A stretch of DNA of 64,000 nt from Lentinus brumalis (GCA_001792895.1 MARA01000056.1:62001-126000); one strand, 5' to 3'. Shown: positions 22,621 through 34,164, counted from the stretch's first letter. Notes: generated by a model from the sequence alone, not told the origin. Translations and numbers: made by a program.

Positions 22621-23733
22621 ATGCACTCCCACACCGCCCAGAGCAGACTCGCCGCCCTCGAACGAACCCCCTACTCGCCACGGGGACTCCGGCTTCTGGC
22701 AGCAGCTCAGGCTACCCGCGGGCCCAGCCACCCCTACCCTCGGCACTTCAATCCCCGTTTCATCAGCTTCCCTTTCGAGCCCCTTGTATATCCGCCCACT
22801 CCGCTCATTGGGTACATCGATCTCCCAGACGTCGACGACGAGGGCTTCCCAACCCCGCCCATCATCGCGACTCCTATGCCCACCGTTGCCACCGCCGCCT
22901 TTGCCCCGCTCCTCACGTTTGCTCCGCCGCCGCCCCCTCCCACCAACGCGCCCGTCACTGGTCCGGCACGCCCGCTCCGGTCGTGCATGCGCCAGGGATC
23001 ATCGCGTCAACATCGTCCGCTGCCGGCACCGCCTGCACGGCGCTCCGTGGCAGCATCTGACGCGGCCTCGGTGACGGCCGCCAACAACACACCCCGAGCT
23101 CCTCACACTCCTGCACATGATCACGGTGTCCCGCTGGTCGACACGCTCCTTGCGCTCCCCACGCATCCGTCGGTACCGCCCACTTTTACGTGGGACGTTC
23201 TCTTCAACCCCTTCAAGTCACTCTCCAGGCCGGAGAACGTGTCCATCCGCAATACGGTGGATCTCCACAGATGGGCGTCGATACGCAAAGGATCACACGG
23301 GTTCCCGGAGCCGCTTACATCGCTTGTTCTCGTCCTCGAGGGCGTGCCCGGGCTCGAGATCCCCGTCCAGCACTCAACCAACCCGCCACTGCCGCCGTCG
23401 TCGATGCGGCCCCACGCAGTGACCCTCCAGGACATGCTCTATCAGTTGTACCGCGAGCTGCGCGAGCCGCTCTCACAGGAGGAGCTCGCTGCCCTCTCCG
23501 TCGACGAGCGGGTGCGGCTGCGCCACGCCGCCGACGCGCGCGTCCGATGCCAGTTCGAGAACATCGCGGACATGCATGGCGGGCATGCACGCAACGGCGA
23601 TGATCCACTGCGGATGGTCGACCGCCTCGGGAGGCGGCGGCGGTTCCTTGGGATCCGTCCAGCGTGCGGGCGGGAGGTGCCGCCGGGGAGAGATGCCGGG
23701 GAAGTGTTCGTCGTCGAGCTCGGGATGTGCTGA
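22621..23733 (+). CDS. DUF6699 domain protein, long Pro-rich form
   Basis: A single exon of 370 residues. Residues 1-190 are Pro/Ala-rich and probably disordered. The domain starts at VPLVDTLLALPTHP, continues with FTWDVLFNPFKS, then HAVTLQDMLYQLYRELREP, the conserved amphipathic helix of the family, and ends EVFVVELGMC. At 370 residues it is the longest intact member here, mainly because of the N-terminal extension. The TATA-to-ATG spacing supports the start. Function is unknown; no catalytic residues are evident. Confidence 0.75.
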   Translation: MHSHTAQSRLAALERTPYSPRGLRLLAAAQATRGPSHPYPRHFNPRFISFPFEPLVYPPTPLIGYIDLPDVDDEGFPTPPIIATPMPTVATAAFAPLLTFAPPPPPPTNAPVTGPARPLRSCMRQGSSRQHRPLPAPPARRSVAASDAASVTAANNTPRAPHTPAHDHGVPLVDTLLALPTHPSVPPTFTWDVLFNPFKSLSRPENVSIRNTVDLHRWASIRKGSHGFPEPLTSLVLVLEGVPGLEIPVQHSTNPPLPPSSMRPHAVTLQDMLYQLYRELREPLSQEELAALSVDERVRLRHAADARVRCQFENIADMHGGHARNGDDPLRMVDRLGRRRRFLGIRPACGREVPPGRDAGEVFVVELGMC

Positions 23734-26072
23734 GTGGTCCCGAGTCCGCCACGGATCGCCGGGCGATCCCAGTGGCTGCGGCACGAGGAGATGGACACGG
23801 GCGTGCGGAAGATCGGTGCGATTCCGGCTCGGGACTTGTTTTGCTTTGCTTTATCGATGTACGAGAAGTATACCCAGCTGCGCTGCACGCGCGGAGGGAA
23901 GGAGGAGAAGGACACGGCTGTGCTGGTTTCTATTGCGCTTCCTCCGGTCGGTGTCGGAGACAGCAGAGCTCGCCGTTTGTTGTACGTGAGGATGGGCTGG
24001 AGCCAGTGTTGTATACCCGCGTCATGGACGTTGTATGTTATGTTACCTTGACAGTAGTCTTGTTGTACACTACCTGCTTATTGTACATTATATGATTGGG
24101 GTTCAATGTCTTACACGTCGCCGTCTGAACGGTGAGGGAGTGAGGACAACGGTGTGCCGAGGAGCCGGCTGTCTTCTACGCGAGCTAGTTTCCTACTGGT
24201 CAGTTCGTGCTGTAGAGGCAGCGGTTGCTGTCTCCGATGGCACATGAAATGCAGCAGGAAGCTCGCCGACTGCCGCAGGGTGTCGCGAGTCGAGGGCGAG
24301 CGAGCTTCGCCGAGGGCGCAGCGGACTCCGTCCCTTTCACTGGCGTTGCCGGTCAGTAATGTAAGATCAAGAACCTCCTACTACTTACTCAAAAGCTCCT
24401 GTAGCCTGAGTCGGATATATCGATGAGTAGCTAGCTGGAAGACGGGAGAAGGGCGCGTTGTGGGCGACTGTGGACCGGCGCCGATCAATGCTGGCACCAT
24501 ATATGGCAATCTTCGGCGCATGCCAGACGTGGCACGCTACTACCGCAACTTCCATGGTTGAGCTCACTACAAGACCTGCTTCGTCTGTAAGGATCTGATT
24601 CTCTTAGTTTTGCTCCTGAATATGGTACCCCACTATCCTACGCTGGCTTCCGCAAATGTTCTGAGGCTCTTCAAGCTTCAGTCATGAGCTGCTTACTAGT
24701 CGTGTCCTGGCCGTTCGTCAACTCTGTTGTCCGAGTAAAATCATCGGCATTGCGTGGCAAGTAAGTTTTATCTCAACTCTGTCTCTTTAAGAGTCCGACT
24801 GACTGTTTTTGCTCTGCAGGCAAGCGGCGCGGACCAGTTGGCAATGAATATGGTGAGCCGTCGGTCAGCGCTCCCGAAGTCCCCAGATACAATGTGCAAT
24901 CTGCTCTCCTGCTTGAGCTGACAGTGGACTTCGACAGCTCGCGTTTAGGCCGATGCAATCACGCGCGTCGCGGAGTTCATGTTTACTGCTGGTCGCGTTC
25001 TGTTCTCATGCATCCGGTAAGTCAACCCCTTTCGTTCCCTTTCCCAAGGCCACCCACAGTGTGACGGTCATGCGGCCGGGGCTCACTGAAGTCCTAGCGC
25101 ATCGCCCGTGACACGCCGGCGCCGATGAGCCATCTCGGTAGTGACCACTGTGCGATAGGGCGATGGAGTGCGATGGGTAGCCCAGCCCCTGCCCGTCGGG
25201 CAGACAGGGTCGATTTACGGTGCTTCTTGGGCGGCCGCCCATGCTGTAGTCGTGAGACGGCTGGATTTCATTGGTCGTCCATTGCGCTCTGGCCGGTGTT
25301 TCTGACCATCAGCGTGCCGTCACGCTCGACGAGGTCAGTATATCACCCTCGCCCCATCGTTTCGCGTAAGGCCTTCCCTCTCACCGCTGCTGCTTCTGCT
25401 TTCTTTCCTGGCCCCTCCAGCATGACCCCTTCAGCTGAGACCACTGCGACCTCGTCGACTGTCCGGCATCCCACTGCCTCAGGAGTCAGTCGCACCGCCT
25501 CCGCTACGACCGGACGTACTGGTCCATGGACCGTCTCCAAGACTGCACCGTAGGCCTACCTGCTCAGACCTGTGTCACCGACCTCAGCTCGCTGTCCGCC
25601 GATTTCTGACGCTCAGCCCTCTCGGTCTTTACCGACCACTATGCCTGTGCTTGAGCAACATCCCCACAGCTCTCCTCCGACTCGTCCGGCTGTAGCTCAG
25701 GGTTGAAGACCTCCTTCCCTCCGCCGGCGATGGTCCGCGGTCATCCAGCATCGGCTCCTCGCTGCTGGCGACGTCTGCAACCTGTCTTCCTGGGCCGGAC
25801 GCCCTCGGGGCGCCCGCATGGCCTCTCGACCTCCACAACTTTGGGCTCGCGAGAGGGCAAGCATGGCCCCACGCTCGACTGTCTCGATGGCTTGGTGTTG
25901 AGGAGGTCTTCCGACCGGCAGGAGGAGGACGAGTTGGCGCTGCTTTTTAAGGCGCAGGACTGGGCGCGAGAGGGCCTTCACAACTCGACTTTCGACGACG
26001 ACGACGACCTCTCCGTCACCATCACACCTCCGCCGCTCTCTTGCCCGTTACCAAGCACCACATTCACACAGC
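23734..26072. other. Gene-poor stretch
   Basis: Short AT-rich patches (24030-24110) and several GC-rich open frames occur, including 25125-25553 on the plus strand (Ser/Thr-rich, 142 codons). None shows paralogues, splice-supported exons or a domain. A coding contribution upstream of the 26.1 kb gene cannot be excluded. Confidence 0.4.
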
Positions 26073-26743
26073 ATGGAGCACAGGACCGTTCGGTTCGCAG
26101 ACGCAGCCCGCGTGCACTCCGCAGAAGGGTCGAGTCTCGAGCCCGTCACTGGGGATTCGTCCCCGGCCCTCATGACTGTTCATAGTGGGTGAGTCCGCCT
26201 GCTTGATTCTCGTTGCCGTCACAAGCTTACTTTCCGTGACTTCACCGCTCCAGTCTAAACACATCTCAAGCTTCTTCGGGGGCTACAGACCATGACGTCC
26301 ACATACACCCGCTCCTTATGGGTGGCGTCTGTCATCTAGACATGCGAAGCGTCACAAGCACAAGCACTCAGCTTCAGCACCGCGACCCCGCCTTCCCGCA
26401 GGCGCAACACCAGCACGTCCGCCTTCGCCTGTCGATGTACAACATCACGATATACTCGTGGACGATCTATACCAGGCCGAAGCCACTATCAGTCCGGGTG
26501 GTCATAAAAAGCATCTTTGATGCTTTGAACATGCCGATCGCGGCAGGCGCGTTCTACCCTCAGCACCCGCTCGCCACCATCGTCGCGGCGGCTCTCGCCC
26601 GACGTCGGGGACATGTCCCCAGGATCATGGATTGGTTTGGGCCTGCGGACAAGCTTGTGCTTGTGCGGCTCGTGCCCCGAACGGACGCTTACGAGCCCTA
26701 CTACGACGTTGTGCTTTGTCCGTTGTCGCACTCGCGGGTGTAA
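26073..26743 (+). CDS. DUF6699 domain protein, compact canonical form
   Basis: Exon 1 is 26073-26188 and exon 2 is 26254-26743, with a 65-nt intron (GTGAGT...TCCAG), giving 201 residues. The protein opens MEHRTVRFADAARVH, the same motif as the copies at 0.5 and 19.8 kb. Exon 2 starts the domain with HIHPLLMGGVCHLDMR, the classic opening of DUF6699, and follows with LSVRVVIKSIFDALNMPI and RIMDWFGPADKLVLVRL. The intron falls between the disordered N-terminus and the domain, as in the partial gene at 1-585. It is the best reference copy for the family in this window. Function is unknown. Confidence 0.8.
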
Positions 26744-27259
26744 GCCATCCTCGTGATGCTGCCCATCTTGTATCATTAGTCGCTATGTCCCGCCTGCGTG
26801 TACATACTGTATCACTACTACCTACTAGCCTTCGTTAACCAACGTCTATCCTCTGTGCGCTATGCGTGCGCGCCACAGTACGATCTACAATTCAATCAAA
26901 ATGAAGGCGACGAAATGAAAGATCGCAGTGCAGTGCTTGAGAGGTTAAAACGCTATCTCACTCCGGCGTCGGTGTCTATACATTGACCCGACGTAGCCGG
27001 CGGCACTGCCGCTACCGGGCGCCTGTCTGTGAGACGGCGGCGACGCATCTGCTCTCGCTCTCGACCGTTGTCTCCTCGCTCTCTGTACTTACCGACTGGT
27101 CTCACTACTCGTTGGAAAGCTCTCGAGCACTACTCAATGCGCGAGGACAGTATCTGGGATCTGTGAGGACGAGAGAGTGACGTGGCACGATGGCCGAAGG
27201 TACGCCTGATTTGTCGTCCGTTTTGTTCTTCAGCGGGCTAACTTCCATACCATTTCAGG
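26744..27259. other. Intergenic, nothing recognised
   Basis: The spacer holds the 3' flank of the DUF6699 gene and the left flank of the foldback element. No gene is seen. Confidence 0.55.
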
Positions 27260-27265
27260 ACCGCT

Positions 27266-27575
27266 AGGGCGTACATATGCGTACACACGACGGGCAATGG
27301 CCCGTACCGCCCCCCAGAATAGGACCGGAATATCGTCAGAAATAATCTCCTGTTCCGGTCCGTAATAGTTTGGTAACAGCTTTGTAGCGCCCAATACAGA
27401 GAGTTCACAGTCCGAAAGGGCCATCAATACTCGATACTTACGCGGTTTATACAGATTCCGGTCCGGTCTCCCAAACTATTCTGGACCGGAACAGTAGACC
27501 AATTCAGGCGATATTCCTTGCCTGTTCGGGGGGTGGTACGCGCCATTGCCCGTCGTGACATATGTTGCCCTTGAC
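27266..27575. mobile_element. MITE-like foldback element with long inverted repeats
   Basis: The two ends are imperfect inverted complements over roughly 110 bp each. Left blocks such as ACGACGGGCAATGG, CGTACCGCCCCCC, CGGAATATCG, CCTGTTCCGGTCC and AATAGTTTGG recur in reverse complement in the right arm, in the mirrored order. Six bases ACCGCT flank both ends (27260-27265 and 27576-27581), a candidate target-site duplication. No open frame is contained. A non-autonomous DNA-transposon derivative of about 310 bp is the simplest reading. Confidence 0.7.
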
Positions 27576-27581
27576 ACCGCT

Positions 27582-28788
27582 GATTGAGCTGGGAGAGGGG
27601 TAGAATGGAGACATGGCCGCTGACTCGGGACGTGCCCGATCTGGCTTGGAGATGTTGTCTTGCCTTGACGAGACACAAGACGGGCGTGAACAGGCTTCTG
27701 GTGAGTTTCGTAGACTTTGCTACTGCCTTATATTGTGTCCCTAAGCGGAATCATAGCCGTGGCCGCCTTCGAATGTCGTCTGCGCTGTCTCGCCACACCC
27801 CGCCGATCTTTGCATTCCTACTTCGCCGTCGCTCTCCACGGGAATGAAGACCACCTGGGACCCACACGCACCCCCTCTCACTCCTGGCCCTGCGATAAAC
27901 GTGAATTATGGAGGCTCCGATGCTGCTCTGGGGCTCTTCTCCGCCGCGACTGCTTCCGGCGGTTGTCGATTTCTTTCCTCAAGCCATTCGCTCGCGCCCT
28001 CTCCTTGGTGTCAACGCCAGTACGAGACTGCAGTGGACGGAGCTATTGGTCTCAACGTCAAGTGTCGTCGGACACTTCTCTCTTCCCCCTCATCCCTCCG
28101 ACTTACTGGGAGAACTCAGTTCACCCAGAGGCTACTCTCCTGACGTTCCCTGAGCGGCCACATTGCGACTATGGATATCGTTTGGAACGTTTTGTGGACG
28201 GGTGCCTCCCCGGCGATCAGTGCACGCACCATTTTACGTCCCAGGACGAATGTCGTCCGCCTCCTGCTATTGCCATCGTCGTGTCCGGTGTCTGGGCGTA
28301 TCCTCGTCGAGCGACCCGCCACGAATCACCCGTGCCAATATGCCGCAGCCCACCTCGTTGCTCCTGTACTTTACAAGCTTGCACGGTCAGGATTGCTAAA
28401 GTTTCGTTCGTCCATCCGCGCGACCATCGAGAAGCTCCGCGTCGTCCACCCACATCGTTATCCGTCCCTATCACGCTGCATCAATCGTGTATGTGCATGG
28501 TCGAGTCGCACTGTCTACTGTTGCTCTCGCTTGCCTGCTCGTTCTCTTGTCATATGTCATCGCTTATGCGTGTTTCCTCGCTGTACAATGTTTGCGCTGA
28601 TGCGCTGCTGCTCGAGTGGGCCCTCTGTTGTCCTTCTGCACGGTTCTGCAGAGTACGTCACAGCATACCTTGAGCCCGGTAGTGCACACCCAGCGAAGGC
28701 TTCAGACTCCGGACTGACCTGGGACCGGGCCCGGGCTTGTCAAACAGCTGGATTAGGTATATGGCTCTACCAGGGTTGACTTCTGTTG
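27582..28788. other. Unassigned open frames
   Basis: A 318-codon frame (27717-28673, plus) and a 202-codon frame (28171-28779, plus) overlap in different frames. Both are rich in Arg, Cys and Ser and show no domain or paralogue. The second contains a helical-looking stretch (VLYKLARSGLLKFRSSI) and might be a decayed exon. I do not call either a gene. Confidence 0.35.
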
Positions 28789-28796
28789 TATATATA
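28789..28796 (+). promoter_or_regulatory. TATA box of the family A gene at 28.9 kb
   Basis: TATATATA lies 110 nt upstream of the first ATG at 28906. Confidence 0.6.
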
Positions 28797-28905
28797 CCTG
28801 ACTCACGTTCCACGCAGCCACCACCTCGTCGTGTAAGGTGGACGCTTACTCGTGCCTCGTCCCCGAGCTCACTCGCAGTCTGTCCTCCTACCTCTCGCTT
28901 CTCTG

Positions 28906-30112
28906 ATGTGCGAAGCACGGACCTCGGACTGTAAATTCTTCTGTTGGACGGGTGATCCGCAGCATCGAATGTGGAGCTCGCCGGCGACAATCGACCCGCA
29001 TTCTGGACTGGCTCTCTGCAGAACCCACAGGAAAGAGCTCAAAACGTCTCGGGAAAGGTATATGGCCGCTGCTGCCCGCGTCGTGGAGATGGAGCCGAAC
29101 GTTATCTCCAGCATCACTCACCTGCAGTCTCTGGATGGGGACGGCATCGACATGAGCAATGCGATGGACGACGCACAGAATTATGTTGCCGCAATGCGGG
29201 AGGAGGCGATGCGGCGTGTTGCGCATGTGAAGCGATTCTATAGTGATGGTACTCGTGCCGGTATGTGTCAAATGTTGCATCCTGATTGCAGGTTGACTCA
29301 AGTTTCCTCCCCTAAGCAAACACAGAGGCGAGCAGCGTTGCTCGCAACGCACACCGGAGGCGTGTCGCGGTGCTGTCTGACCACATCGCTCGTTGCGAGC
29401 GAATCATTCCGATCCTGCGCAACCGGACCCAGGCTCTCCCATGGAACGGGCCGACGAGATGGAAGTCCCTGAATATCTCCATTGCTGAGGAGCTCCATCT
29501 GCAGTCGAGGCGCGAGCAAGAAAGTGAGCGGTTGCGTCAGCAGGAGACCCGTTGGATATATGAGCAGGCGTCCCCTACCATGGCACCGGACGGGGAGCCA
29601 GTGACAACCCGGACATACGACTCGGAGCACCGGAGCATCGAGCACTCAGAACTGCCGATCGGGCGTGTGCTCACTTGGGCCGAATGGGAACGAGATGCGA
29701 TATTGAAGGAGGCGGGATACGACGTGCAGCGTGCCAGGCAAAGATACGACAGGGTCATGGAAGGGTTATGACCGGGATGATGATCATATTTATGGTACGT
29801 CGTTGTTGCTCTGCTCAGTGATGACGTTGCATTGAGAGTCACGCGACTCACGCCCAGGTGTTTGTGCTGTACATGCTGGGCAGAGGACTTCTATCGCTGC
29901 TTCGCGAGACTTACTCCGCATGTAAGAGCGCGTTTGAGGGTGCGGCCTGTGTAGCCTCCTATCGCGTTCATGACAAGACACTAACTATTCATCTGCATCT
30001 GGACACTGCAGATGCGTCGCCGGATACACAGAAGGATATCATAGCCTGGGCCTTCACAATCCTCGTAGCCACGCTGATTCTACGCGGCTGCCGCAGCCGG
30101 GATCGATATTGA
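28906..30112 (+). CDS. Family A Cys/His coiled-coil protein with two hydrophobic segments, frameshifted
   Basis: Exons: 28906-29248, 29326-29794 and 29858-30112. The Cys/His unit is altered: C13, then Trp23 where the other members have the second Cys, then C38 and H41. The family helix ends in REEAMRRVAHVKRFYSDG. Exon 2 carries a Q/E/R-rich coiled-coil-like segment (RREQESERLRQQETRW). A hydrophobic stretch (MTGMMIIFM joined to VFVLYMLGRGLLSLL) spans the last intron, and a second one (DIIAWAFTILVATLILRG) ends the protein. The frame is off by one missing base in the G run at 29763-29765. With that base the whole aligns to the copy at 32.8 kb, including its hydrophobic segment. A membrane location is likely. 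Function is unknown. Confidence 0.6.
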
Positions 30113-30936
30113 GGAAGGGAGTATGAGCGCAGGGAGTACTTAGGGACGCAATCCTATCCGAGGGTATTCTGAGCCGGGTACGTCTCTTTAGTCGTGCCAT
30201 AGCTGGACTATGTGCGGCTTCCTCTCTTCCTGATCACCGTCTCACCCGCAGCTGTGTTTCGCTTGTGCAACTCGAGGGAAATCAACGAGAGGACATGGGC
30301 TGAAGGACGTATGTAGTCGTGCTGTCATCGTATCAATTCTGATGCGTCATTTGCCGACCACAACATCGTCACTCCCTGGGTCCAGTGATTCGCTGATCGT
30401 TTCCATTTCAAACAGGACGACCAACGCTGCTTTGGCAGCCATGTCTCTGGAGGAGCTCTTCTGGAGCGCGGAAGCAGTAGCTATGGTCTTGCCGTCGACT
30501 ACGCGTGTGTGCAGTGAGCAATAGCAAGATCACAACCAAACCAGCCTCGGACGTACTCTTTACTGCAGTGGTGTATTCAAGGGCATGGCGCGGTCCGGTC
30601 ACCTTGTCCTCCCAACTGAGCGAAAACGCCTTGCCTCTTTTCTGCAGGTCTTCAGGGATAGTCAGCGAGAGGACACGGCGTCGATGGACTGATCATACAG
30701 TGGTGCAGCATGTACATGCTATCACTCGGCGGTTCATCGATGGACTGGGGGATTCCAGCTCTGGACGTGCGGCTCGAAGGCTCCTCCACGCCCTGAGTTG
30801 ACTTGTTGACAGGACTCGCCACGTTGGAGAGACCGGATTGTGTGCCCAAGGACGAGCTTGGTGCCGATGGTACCAAGGAGGCAGACTCTGAGGCGACGCC
30901 TCGATGCGCTACGATGCCAACTGACGGGATGTGACA
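30113..30936. other. Spacer between convergent genes with exon-like fragments
   Basis: Around 30265-30310 and 30640-30690 the same motif (A/T-rich variant of AGCGAGAGGACA) occurs twice. A short helical reading (AALAAMSLEELFW) lies at 30425-30465. They may be extra, decayed terminal exons of the family A gene to the left, as also suspected at 34.2 kb. No gene is called. Confidence 0.35.
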
Positions 30937-32377
30937 TCAGTGGAACGTTCGAGAGTCGACACTGAGTGACATGCCTCCATGTTCATCGACGTCGATAGAC
31001 GGTCTGAGTCGTACCAGCTCGGAGTACACGTCTTCCGGGGGCCACATGTCAGAATCCTGTAATGACGGGCCTCGATTTAGTAGCCTCGTACGTGGAACGG
31101 TTGTATTACTCTGTACCCCAAAGAGTCTTTTGATATCCAGGCTCGATGCGAGAGCGTACTGCGATTCCGAATGCTGCGACACAGCGATTGAACGTCATTC
31201 GATGACAGGTTGATTGCGATCAGTTGGTACAGTACACACATACCTGCAGTATATAGTCCAAAAGTGGGGTTACAGGATCGAAGGCCTATCGAAGTCGTCA
31301 GTGGCATCGATTGCAATAGTACGCGAGAGATGCTTTCCTGACGATGCTCTCCTTCTCCAAGATCCCCACTCTCGTCGACCACAATTGCGTCACACCAACT
31401 TCCAGAACCCGGGTCGTCATCTTCATGATCCTCGGAAAGATCTCGAGGACTCGCTGCAGCTTGGATAGGAAACTGGAGTACGAACATACGTCTCTTCATC
31501 TTGTAGTAGTGCACGAAGATGCACTGGTCAGCCTTGTCTTGGTCTCCAGCGGTCCCCGCTCCCGCCACCTCCCCCTCGGAGATCGCCATCGTCATAGCAG
31601 GACCAAGACGATACCTCGGGGGCCTGCTCTGTAGTAGGCCGACTGAAGCTGTGCGTCCGCGACACGTAGGGAGAAGTCCACGGAGGCGAGCGAACTCATG
31701 TTGCCCGTAATGGACCCGGACTTCTCTCGGTAGTCGCCATGGAAAGCCGCGACACCCCAACGGCTTGTCTTGATGGTTGCGCATACAAAGATCAGCTCTT
31801 CGTCCTTGAGCCCTAACTCAAACCTGCTGTTGGCGAACTCCAGCCGTCGCTCGAAGTGCTGGCGCATGTATCTCGAGATTAGGTTGTGCGACTTGATGGC
31901 GTGCGACACACCCAACGGGTGTAGCAGCAGAACTGCGCCATAGTCATCCCTGCATTCAAAGCGGATACTCAGACCCACGGAGGGCGTCGAGCTAAGTCTG
32001 ATTCAGTCCCAATATACCCATAAACGTGTGGAGCGTACATACATAGTTCCACCAGTCGAGACACTGGCTCCAGCAGTGACATCACGGATCGACCGGCCGA
32101 ACAGGGCTGGCTGCGAGATTGTCTCCCGGGGACCGTCTATGACTGCTTTGTCTCGCTCGAGCGGAAGATAGTCCACGGGGGCATCTCCGCGCGGCTGAGG
32201 TTCCTCAAGTCCCTTCAGCGTGTTGAAAAGAGTATGGAATGCGCCTTCGTCGAGCCAGCCGACGTCGCCGATCATCACTTCAGATGCGCCGGGGGCGGGA
32301 TCCGGAGTCCAGAGAGGGTACCCATACCCATGGGTATACATTTGTTCTGCGTAGATATCCCAGGGATGCGTTGCCAT
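30937..32377 (-). CDS. Uncharacterised basidiomycete protein with GYPLWTPDP...IGDVGW signature
   Basis: Four exons: 32043-32377, 31323-31991, 31244-31285 (42 nt) and 30937-31173, about 427 residues once one base is restored in the G run at 31618-31622. Exon 1 has GYGYPLWTPDP followed by VMIGDVGWLDEGAFHTLFN. Exon 2 has SRYMRQHFERRLEFAN, ELIFVCATIKTSRWGVAAF, then YRLGPAMTM, QCIFVHYYKMKRR and IQAAASPRDL. The small exon encodes AFDPVTPLFGL-type residues before a C-terminal helix. I recall this arrangement (LWxPEP, IGDVG, WAVAAF, AAAGPHDL) from many uncharacterised Agaricomycete proteins that occur in large families. No enzymatic motif is visible. The gene is divergently arranged with the family A gene at 32.8 kb. 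Confidence 0.65.
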
Positions 32378-32797
32378 GCGTGATGAATCCAGAGGGAAGA
32401 GAGGATGCTGGACTCGAGTCCCCCACCTCAATATATATCTGCGAAGTGCGTGTAAGTATAACGTCTCATCCCTCGCTTCTGCCTGTCAAATATGACGCGT
32501 CGAACCAGTGCTTACTCACCAGAAGACTCACAGGATAGCGGAGGTGTGGTAGACGGCCCGGGATCAATGTGTATCGCCTTTGTATTGAGCCTGAACCTTG
32601 TTCGTGCGGCGAGGGAGACTTGAAGTAGCTCTGGATGGACAGAACGAGTAAGTCAACATCGTAGGTATTTGCAGTTTGAGAACGAGTTAACTTGTGTACT
32701 GCTGGTATGTATCACAGACAGTACTTCATGGACAGAACCACGAGGATCTGTAGCTATATGGCGCTGACAGAACCTACTACAGCATGGTCTTGTCCTT
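32378..32797. promoter_or_regulatory. Bidirectional promoter
   Basis: The 420-bp region separates the ATGs of two divergent genes. A TATATAT run near 32430-32440 suits the leftward gene and a TATATGG element near 32753 suits the rightward gene. No other motif was recognised. Confidence 0.45.
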
Positions 32798-34164
32798 ATG
32801 CGGATGCTTCCCATGTACAGCACCGACGGCCGCGTGGAGAAAACGAGGCGTGCAAGCAACGTGCAAGACGCCTTGCTCTGTCTTCCCCTCCACGACGACC
32901 GCCCCGTCTTGATGGAGATCGACCAGTGCACAGCGCGGCTCGAGGATGAACAGACACGATGCAACTCACGCCCAGCTGCTGCATCTGGTATATGCTTAAC
33001 TCACCTCCGCGAACGTGACAGGTCCGTGAAGGAGTACAAGGTCGCGTCGTCTCGGGGGGACGCGTTGAAAGGGGAGGCCATCGTCTCGAAGCGCCAGCTT
33101 GTCGCTCTGAAGACACCCCGCGATATCCAAGAGGCAATCAAGGTCACGGAAGCGTATCGCGAGGTTTTGCAGGAGGAGGCTGAGAGACGCGTAACCCATG
33201 CCAAGCGGTTCTACAGCCACGGTGCGTGACAACATCCTGCTAACATGATTCTGAGCTCAGCCCGCTACACGCAGACCCGGTGGACGACTCGAACGGACAT
33301 CATGTGCGTATCCGACGCCTCTCAGAGAGGATAGACGTCTGCGGCGTCTTCCTTGTCAAGCTGCGGGAGCTTGAGCAGCAGCAAGTCAGAGACGGCATGC
33401 GACGCCGTAGGCGGAGCGCATCAAAGGGCAAGGGATGGTCATCCTGGTACGGGGGAGACCGCGAGCCCGAAGATAGCGCGAGGCATGCAGCCGAGGAGCA
33501 GCAGAGGCCAGACGTCGAGAGCCGCAAGCTTGCGGAGACGCGACGGCGCATACAGGCGGAGGACACATGGCTGCGCAACAAGGTGGTACGAGAGAGCGCT
33601 TTGGAGGCATGGGAACACCAGATGGAGCGTAAGAGACAGCGATGGGTGGAGGAGGAGCGCACTTGGCGGGAAGCTCGGCGCCATCGAGGCCAGTATGGCG
33701 AAGGTGGGTTTGGTTCTGCGATGCTTATGCTCTTGCTTTCTGTCGCGGTACGTTTAACCGTTTTACTGGCTGTTCTCAGGTCGCTGAAATTTGGTATCAG
33801 TTCGTGTATGGTGCATACCAGGGGTCCAGAGATATTTACCGCTGGCTGTGGGCCTCAGCTCCTACAGTCCCGCTTGAGAAGACCAAGCCGCTCCTTCGCA
33901 CGTTCGACGTAAAAGCCATAGCGTCGGAAGAGGCGATAAAGCGAGTGCGAAAGGCGGCCGAGAGCGCGGCGAAAGACGTCGGAACTTGGTAGGCGAGTCA
34001 TCGAAAGTGGATGGCGGCAGTCGTGCTCACATATTTGCTGCTGCAGGTTGACAACGCATGTCGGCGCCGCAAATAAACTGCTACGGAATCGGACGCCGGA
34101 TGCGCATGCAGCAGCAGAGGAATTGGTTGCAGAGGGCTTTGTGCAGCATGCAAGGAAGTGGTGA
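32798..34164 (+). CDS. Family A Cys/His coiled-coil protein with hydrophobic helix
   Basis: Likely exons are 32798-33221, 33275-33747, 33780-33988 and 34047-34164 (407 residues); stopping at the TAG at 33992 would give 369. The Cys/His unit is C44-x10-C55-x10-C66-x2-H69. The conserved helix ends EEAERRVTHAKRFYSH. Exon 2 begins DPVDDSNGHHVR, the family exon-2 signature, and is followed by a strongly charged coiled-coil-like segment of about 100 residues and a hydrophobic stretch (GSAMLMLLLSVAV). The intron after it is only 32 nt (GTACGT...CTCAG) but phase-correct. Further helical exon-like pieces continue to about 34.5 kb. The order soluble Cys/His unit, coiled coil, membrane-type helix suggests a membrane-tethered protein. 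Function is unknown. Confidence 0.6.

Noticed and set aside
27717..28673. 318-codon plus-strand frame
   Set aside because: Length alone is impressive, but Cys/Arg/Ser-rich composition, no motif and overlap with another plus frame make it unsafe to call.
29727..29757. 29-nt GT...CAG segment that would also restore the frame of the 28.9 kb gene
   Set aside because: It lies inside a conserved helix; one added G at 29763-29765 keeps the helix and gives better agreement with the 32.8 kb copy.
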